From Panagrolaimus kolymaensis (lineage: Eukaryota > Nematoda > Chromadorea > Rhabditida > Panagrolaimidae), in NCBI GenBank assembly GCA_028622995.1, contig JAJQJQ010000008.1, positions 3,100,001 to 3,164,000 of the forward strand: 64,000 nt of DNA, written 5' to 3'. The position numbers were made by a program, and so were the translations under genes. Positions 58,837 to 64,000 of this stretch are shown in pieces (the first letter of the stretch is position 1; every line of letters begins with the position of its first letter). Under the pieces are notes generated by a model. It was not told the DNA's origin, made no database searches, and saw only the letters and a program-made list of their open reading frames with translations.

Positions 58837-59398
58837 CTATCGATGAAATGAATTTAAATAGTGTGCTTCAAGCTGAAAGTTCGTCTTCATCAAAATCTCA
58901 AATGATTGTAGCTGAAAATGTTAGTTGTGCTTAAATTTCCAAGTTCGTTGAAGAACTTATTTTATTGATGCTAGAGCTAACAAGATGATCGAGGGAAAAG
59001 TTCGTTAAATAATAAAAGTTAAAACAACAATTGTAATGTGTTAGTCTTTTTGGATTTAAACTTTGTTTCGAAATTTAATATTTTTGTTCTTCTTTTGCCC
59101 TTTCCCATTTCCTCTTTTCTATTTTTAAATTTCTTTGTGTCTTCTTGCCGCCGAAACTAAAGATTGCTTTCTTAACCTTTTAGGAAGCAAATCCAAATGA
59201 ATCATCGAGGCACGCAGCCGCCAGTTTTGGATCACATATAAAATTATTTTTGATTCATCGTAAAAAGCAGACATTATTTTAATTTTCAGTCTTTATTTTC
59301 TTTTGGGTTTATTTTCTTTTGGGTTTATTTTTGTTTTTGGACATATTTAAATAAAGCAATTTTATAAATCAACAGGCTAGAGTTGGAACTTTACAACA

Positions 59399-60581
59399 AT
59401 GTCATATATTCCCCGATCACCATCATTATGGCCTCCTCATCTCAAACAAGAGTATGAAACTGTTGGAATATCAGTTTTATCTGCTGCTGGATCATCTCAA
59501 AAGTTTCTTGGTGCAAGTATTCGTGATTCTGCTTCAGAAAGCTTGGAGAATGCTGTATATAATGCTATGGCATTTGGATGCCGTTCATTCGCTTTGTTTC
59601 TAAAAAATAAGAAAAGATGGGAATATGATGCTAAACCACTCGAAGATGATGAAGTTCAACGATGGCATAAAGCTATCAAAGAAACTGGATTTGATTTGAA
59701 GATGATTGTTCCACATGGAAGCTATTGGCTCAATGCTGGTTCACCAAGTGCTGGATGGCGTGTTAAATCAGAAAGATCAATTTTGGATGAAATTCAACGA
59801 TGTGAAAAACTTGGCATTACTTTATACAACTTTCATCCTGGATCGTCATATGAAAATAGCTGTGGAAAATGTTCTAATTATCAAAGTATCACGTATATTG
59901 CTGAAACCCTTGATTATGTTATTGAAAATACCAACAATGTTACTCTTTGTAAGTTTATATGAGCCAAGCTTGTGCTATTATAGCTGTTTGCCTTTTCTCA
60001 CATTTGCTATTCATTTTTAACCCTTTTTTTTTTCAGTGATTGAAACAATGACTGGAAATGGAAATACTATTGGACGAACATTTGAAGAATTGAAAGCTAT
60101 CATCGATAAAGTCAAAGCAGCAAATCGTCATCGAGTTGGAGTGTGTCTTGATACTTCTCACATCTTTGTTGCAGGTAACCAACTACATACTTTTTACCAT
60201 GTTAAAGCAAGCACTAATCTTGAATTTACTTTTCAGGTTATGATATTCGAACAGCCAAAACCTATGAAGAAACTATGGTTGAATTTGACAAAGTTATTGG
60301 ATTTGATAAACTCAAAGCTGCTCATTTCAATGACTCTAAATGTAAGCCATTTAATGGATTTCATTTTTAACCTTTTGTTACTGTTTTTAGTTGAATTCGG
60401 TTCTCAACGTGATCAGCATGAAAATATTGGAAAAGGAGAATTAAAAAAATGTTGGCAATTTTTTATGAATGATCCACGATTCAATAATATTCCTTTGATC
60501 CTTGAAACTCCACCTGGTCAACATCCGAATGAAATGATCGAACTTTATGAAAAGGATTGGTCGTCAATATATCAAGAATGA
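59399..60581 (+). CDS. apn-1: AP endonuclease IV (Nfo/APN1 type)
   Basis: Four exons (59399-59948, 60037-60174, 60237-60341, 60391-60581) give 327 residues. All nine zinc ligands of the endonuclease IV TIM barrel are visible in order: PHGSYWLN, FHPGSS, LIETMTGNG, VCLDTSHIF, AAHFNDSK, RDQHENIG and LILETPPGQ. The Tyr after HGS and the GxxxxK of ENIGKG are also kept. The enzyme cuts the backbone at abasic sites and trims blocked 3' ends in base-excision repair. The protein is shorter than C. elegans APN-1, lacking its long N-terminal extension. It is convergent with the OGG1 gene; AATTAATAAAAAA near 60733 may be its poly(A) signal. Confidence 0.93.
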
Positions 60582-61404
60582 ACTCACTTATCGTATGCTC
60601 TCTTTAATAATACGGTTAACATTGCACTTTTTTTCTTTGTTTGTTATGTACTCATTTTGCTTATTTGATGCTTATTGTATTTTTGTTTTTGATAATTATC
60701 TTTGTTGATGTGTCTCTTTTTTGTTGTTAAAATTAATAAAAAAAAATTTTGTTTGATGAAAAATTGTTGAAGGTTTTACAATGGAGTTATGATAGCTAGT
60801 TGGAACATGTGAATCTCGAAGTGCTTTGCATTGATATACAAATTTTTAACGCAATGTCAACCGATGGGTATCGGTGCAAAAGCAAAAAGAATCCCGAAAA
60901 GTTCTCATTTTTATCCCAAATAAGGACATACTTTAAGTTACTCCAAATTCTTGTCAGTTTCTTTACTCGAATAATGGATGTAAAAAATGGCAATTTACTC
61001 CAACATTACATTTACGTGAAAGCTTTTTCAATGATGGAAAAACAAAAACAATAACCCAAAATGTGAATGTTCCCATCTTACTTACATATACGCGTGAATG
61101 CAAACTTATAAATAATTTCATTAAGCAGTAGTTCATTACTTTTTTGATAAACCTCAATAATTTTCTTTGTTTCTCGAAACATATCGTGAAGGATGGATAT
61201 CATTATTAACCGATGTCATTTCAATGGGAAGAAAAAGTTCCAAAGGTTAATTTGAAGCTCAAAGAATACAAATCACAGTTTCCATAAAACACGCTGAACA
61301 CTTTTATAACATACACTTTATTTACAACTACATAAAAAATCAACAAGAACAATACAAAATAAGTAAAACAGTAATCAAACAAATGGAATATAACAACACA
61401 TGTA
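60582..61404. other. intergenic stretch between convergent repair genes
   Basis: Holds the 3' flank of apn-1 and about 800 bases with no exon that I can support. Open frames around 60800-61150 are on both strands and lack splice context. Confidence 0.4.
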
Positions 61405-62753
61405 TCAATTCTTTTTCTTAATCTTTACAATAACTTCTTCATCTTCTTCTTGTAATTTTCTGCTGCTTTGAAATCTTTTAAGTCGAGTACTAAATAATAC
61501 AGAATGAGCCCATCCAGCATGATTCCCAAATTTGTCGGCATAAAATTCAGCTAAAAAATGATGATAAAAGAATGAAATAAAACAAGAGAAAGATGCTTAC
61601 TTATTTTCTTGTAAATCGCATCCGTGACATTTTTATATTTTGAAAGTTCAGGCAAATAATGTAATGACGTAATTTTGAAAACATGCGTATCAACTGGAAC
61701 TACTTGATGGTGATTGAGTGCCATCAAACAAATGCAATCAGCTACCTAAAATTGCACTGATATAATCATGAAAAGTTAGGAAAGATAACAAACAAACCTT
61801 TGGTCCAACTCCATCCAATCTTTGAATCTCATTTTTAGCTTCCATATATTCCATTTCTTTCACTTTTGCTTCCCATTTTTGATATCCTCCTTCTATGTTT
61901 GCTAACGTTTCAACCGTTTTTGCTATATATTTTGCTCGATATCCAAATCCTTTCTTTCTCAACGTTTCTTCCATGTTATCCAAGCCATTTGCCATTTGTT
62001 TGATCGAAGGGAAATCATAAAAATCTTGATCTTCTAATGTTGAGCCATCTTCATTAACTTTGATTGTAACTTTATCACCATAAAGAGAAGCGAGAGAATT
62101 GACCATATCTGTAAAAAAAGATGTTATTAAAGAAACGAATATGGAATAAACAAACTTGAAATTCGAGTAATGTTATTGTTTGCTGAACAAATAAACGAGA
62201 AAATGGTTTCTAAAAGTGGTTGATGTAAAATTCTTATTCCATCAAATTGGTTTTCATTAGTTTGACAAATTGAAGAAAAATGAGAATCAAGTGCTTTCCA
62301 TTCAGAATATAAAGTTGAAACGTTGATATCGAGCTAAAAGTTTTCCAAATGATGCAAGCAAAAACGAAGAAAAAAACCGACTTGAAAGTATTCTTTCAAA
62401 ACTTGTCCATCATCTTTCTCGATTTCATCCGTGGCTTTTGCTTGAGGAAATTCTTCCAATACTTTATAAGCTATTTCATTATCATTTCTTCTCCATAGTT
62501 TCCATAAACGATGACATGCAACTCCAATTAAAGCATCCGAATCATTGGTATATTTTTTCCATCTGAAAAGTGAACTTCAATAAGGCAGCAATAGAACGTG
62601 AAAAACTTACCTAAAGCTTTGACCATTCAAAAGCACCACATCCAAATTGAGTTCGGCTGAATCACACTTCAAATATTTTGTTGTTGACGACGTTTCCGGC
62701 TTTGAAGAAGATGTGTTGGTTGAAACTGTTTTGTGAGAATCGGAAGATGCCAT
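61405..62753 (-). CDS. ogg1: 8-oxoguanine DNA glycosylase OGG1
   Basis: Five or so exons on the reverse strand. Recognisable parts are ELNLDVVLLNGQSFRW (family N-terminal signature), KGFGYRAKYIAKTVE, the helix-hairpin-helix RLDGVGPKVADCICLMALNH with the catalytic Lys, and QVVPVDTHVFKITS with the catalytic Asp. It ends FGNHAGWAHSVLFSTRLKRF and a Lys-rich tail that could be a nuclear signal. OGG1 removes 8-oxoguanine opposite C and nicks the strand. I start at MASSDSHK (62753) because a TTTTCAG acceptor at about 62811 lies just before it; open reading continues upstream to an ATG at 62864 with a basic, hydrophobic leader. C. elegans is known for lacking an OGG1 gene, so its presence here is notable. 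Confidence 0.9.
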
Positions 62754-62864
62754 AGCCAATACGCGTTTTGAAAGTTGAGATGATGTTGAAATTAAAGAAA
62801 CTCGAATCTGAAAATGAATAAATTTAGTTAAACGAAGACGCAAAGAATGAAACAAGTGTAACAA

Positions 62865-63342
62865 AGAAAGGTTGCATGATAAAGCTTCCTACAGTATGGC
62901 CAAGCTAAGGCAGGGTTTTATTTGACGGCGATGAATAATAACAATAATATTTATTAATAGACATCAGCTGGCAAACACGAAAACAAGCGTAAAAGGTTAC
63001 AGACAAGAGAATGGCAAAAGTGAAAAAAGACAATCAAAATTTAGGCATGAAGCTTCGCTGCTTCCATCATTATTCATTGGTTCCCATAAAGCCAGCTTTT
63101 CGGCATATTTGTTTTATCATCCCGCATAGTCACATCTTTTTAATGCTTCATTATCAAAAAATAACAATTACAAAAGGGATATTGCAAACTTCAGCAGCAA
63201 GAAAAGAAAGCGAAGCAAAAGTAAATATGTGTAATCTCAACGTTAGCAACGTTGCTACAATCAAGCATCAAAAATATCGACAAAAGTATGTACACAAACT
63301 CATAAAATTATCCAAAGACATAATTTTAACAAACTTTATTCA
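62865..63342. other. intergenic stretch upstream of OGG1
   Basis: Promoter side of OGG1 and 3' flank of the right-edge gene. A plus-strand 122-codon open frame spans 63011-63379 but runs into the neighbouring gene on the other strand and looks accidental. Confidence 0.4.
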
Positions 63343-64000
63343 TCACAACCCAAATGCATTCATACAACCTTCTAAATAGCCTTGAATAAAAGATTTGTTA
63401 TATGCACATTCTACAATATCTTGATTCAATCCCAGCAATGTTTCGTTCCTTCTTAGTTCATCCATAAACATTCTTCGAAATGCATTGATTGCTTCTCCAT
63501 GTTGTTGATATCCAGAAATAATAAGAGCATTTGCAATTCTTCGTGAAAGTGAGTCGATTTCTTGAATGAATGATAGTTTAGCAGCAGCAGTGGTAGAAGA
63601 AGTTGGGGAAATTGCTTCAATTGATGGCAATGCGAATTCATCAGGATGAGTTTTCATAAAAGATTCAATAAATCCACATAAATCATTGAAACTAGTAACA
63701 TTTGAATCAAAGAAGAAGTCAATCTGAAAAGTGAAAAAATCAGTAACAAGATATCGCAGTAGCAACGTTTTAGACATACACCAGAATCTTCAAACCTTTC
63801 ATCCATTCTTTGAATCATTTCAGAATCAATTTTCAACGCTTCAAACATTTTTTCAATCCAAGTTTCACCTGTTTTGCAATTTCTTTGATCATTTCTGTAC
63901 TGAGCTTGTTCAACATTGACAACCATCTTGATGCAACAACATTTCAAACCAAATCGTTTAGCAATTTTGTTAAAGCTTCTTCGTTGACTTTGTAAATAAT
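63343..64000 (-). CDS. unidentified protein, 3' part (cut by right edge)
   Basis: Two exons are seen: one entering from the right edge down to about 63781 (RRSFNKIAKRFGLKCCCIKM, VVNVEQAQYRNDQRNCKTGE, TWIEKMFEALKIDSEMIQRM) and the last one, 63343-63727 (IDFFFDSNVTSFNDLCGFIE ... YQQHGEAINAFRRMFMDELR ... IQGYLEGCMNAFGL). The protein is helical and hydrophilic with several Cys; a Ser/Thr/Ala stretch sits in the middle. The 5' end is outside the window. I do not recognise a family. Confidence 0.65.

Noticed and set aside
63011..63379. 122-codon plus-strand open frame
   Set aside because: Overlaps the 3' end of a better supported reverse-strand gene, has no family resemblance and an accidental amino-acid mix.

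Overview
The window reads as nuclear DNA of a free-living-type nematode. It is very AT-rich, genes are split by short GT..AG introns (about 45-120 nt) with TTTTCAG-type acceptors, and several genes begin just after an unpaired acceptor as expected for spliced-leader trans-splicing. The gene content is nematode-like: an Srh-type chemoreceptor, a family 92 glycosyltransferase, sigma-class GSTs, BTB and F-box-like proteins. Abundant Hsp70-like genes would fit the Panagrolaimidae, but that placement is an inference. I see no rRNA, tRNA or CRISPR.

Layout. 0-4 kb: a minus-strand cluster of small secreted cysteine-rich proteins that share a signal peptide and a conserved upstream block, plus an Hsp70 relic. 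4.2-6.3 kb: F-box-like gene. 9.4-10.8 kb: Srh receptor. 12.1-13.1 kb: second F-box-like gene. 13.07-30.0 kb: tandem triplication of a ~5.8 kb unit carrying a pseudo-Hsp70 gene (-), a cysteine-rich secreted gene (-) and a GST gene (+); copy 2 is a left/right hybrid of copies 3 and 1, and copies 1 and 2 carry a hAT-like MITE that copy 3 lacks. 32.8-41.6 kb: BTB gene, divergent coq-5, a collapsed relic of the pseudo-Hsp70/GST unit, a fusion of a pseudo-Hsp70 with an Hsp70 ATPase domain ending in a CaaX-like tetrapeptide, then a BTB gene broken near its end by a GC-rich hAT-like MITE. 41.7-55.3 kb: gene-poor, with one unidentified small gene (45.3-45.8), a second, oppositely oriented pseudo-Hsp70/Hsp70 fusion (46.4-48.9), duplicated decayed blocks and a third inverted-repeat element. 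55.3-64 kb: GT92, a secreted unknown, endonuclease IV (apn-1), a convergent OGG1 DNA glycosylase, and an unidentified gene running off the right edge.

The best candidate for something undescribed is the pseudo-Hsp70 family. It exists as a stand-alone form amplified in the tandem array and as an N-terminal module fused to an ATP-binding Hsp70 domain that has no substrate-binding domain after it. A decayed copy of the GST/pseudo-Hsp70 gene pair lies elsewhere in the window, so the pair has moved as a unit. apn-1 and OGG1 act in base-excision repair of oxidised DNA and sit side by side; coq-5 serves ubiquinone synthesis. Exon structures were assembled by eye; boundaries are best estimates.
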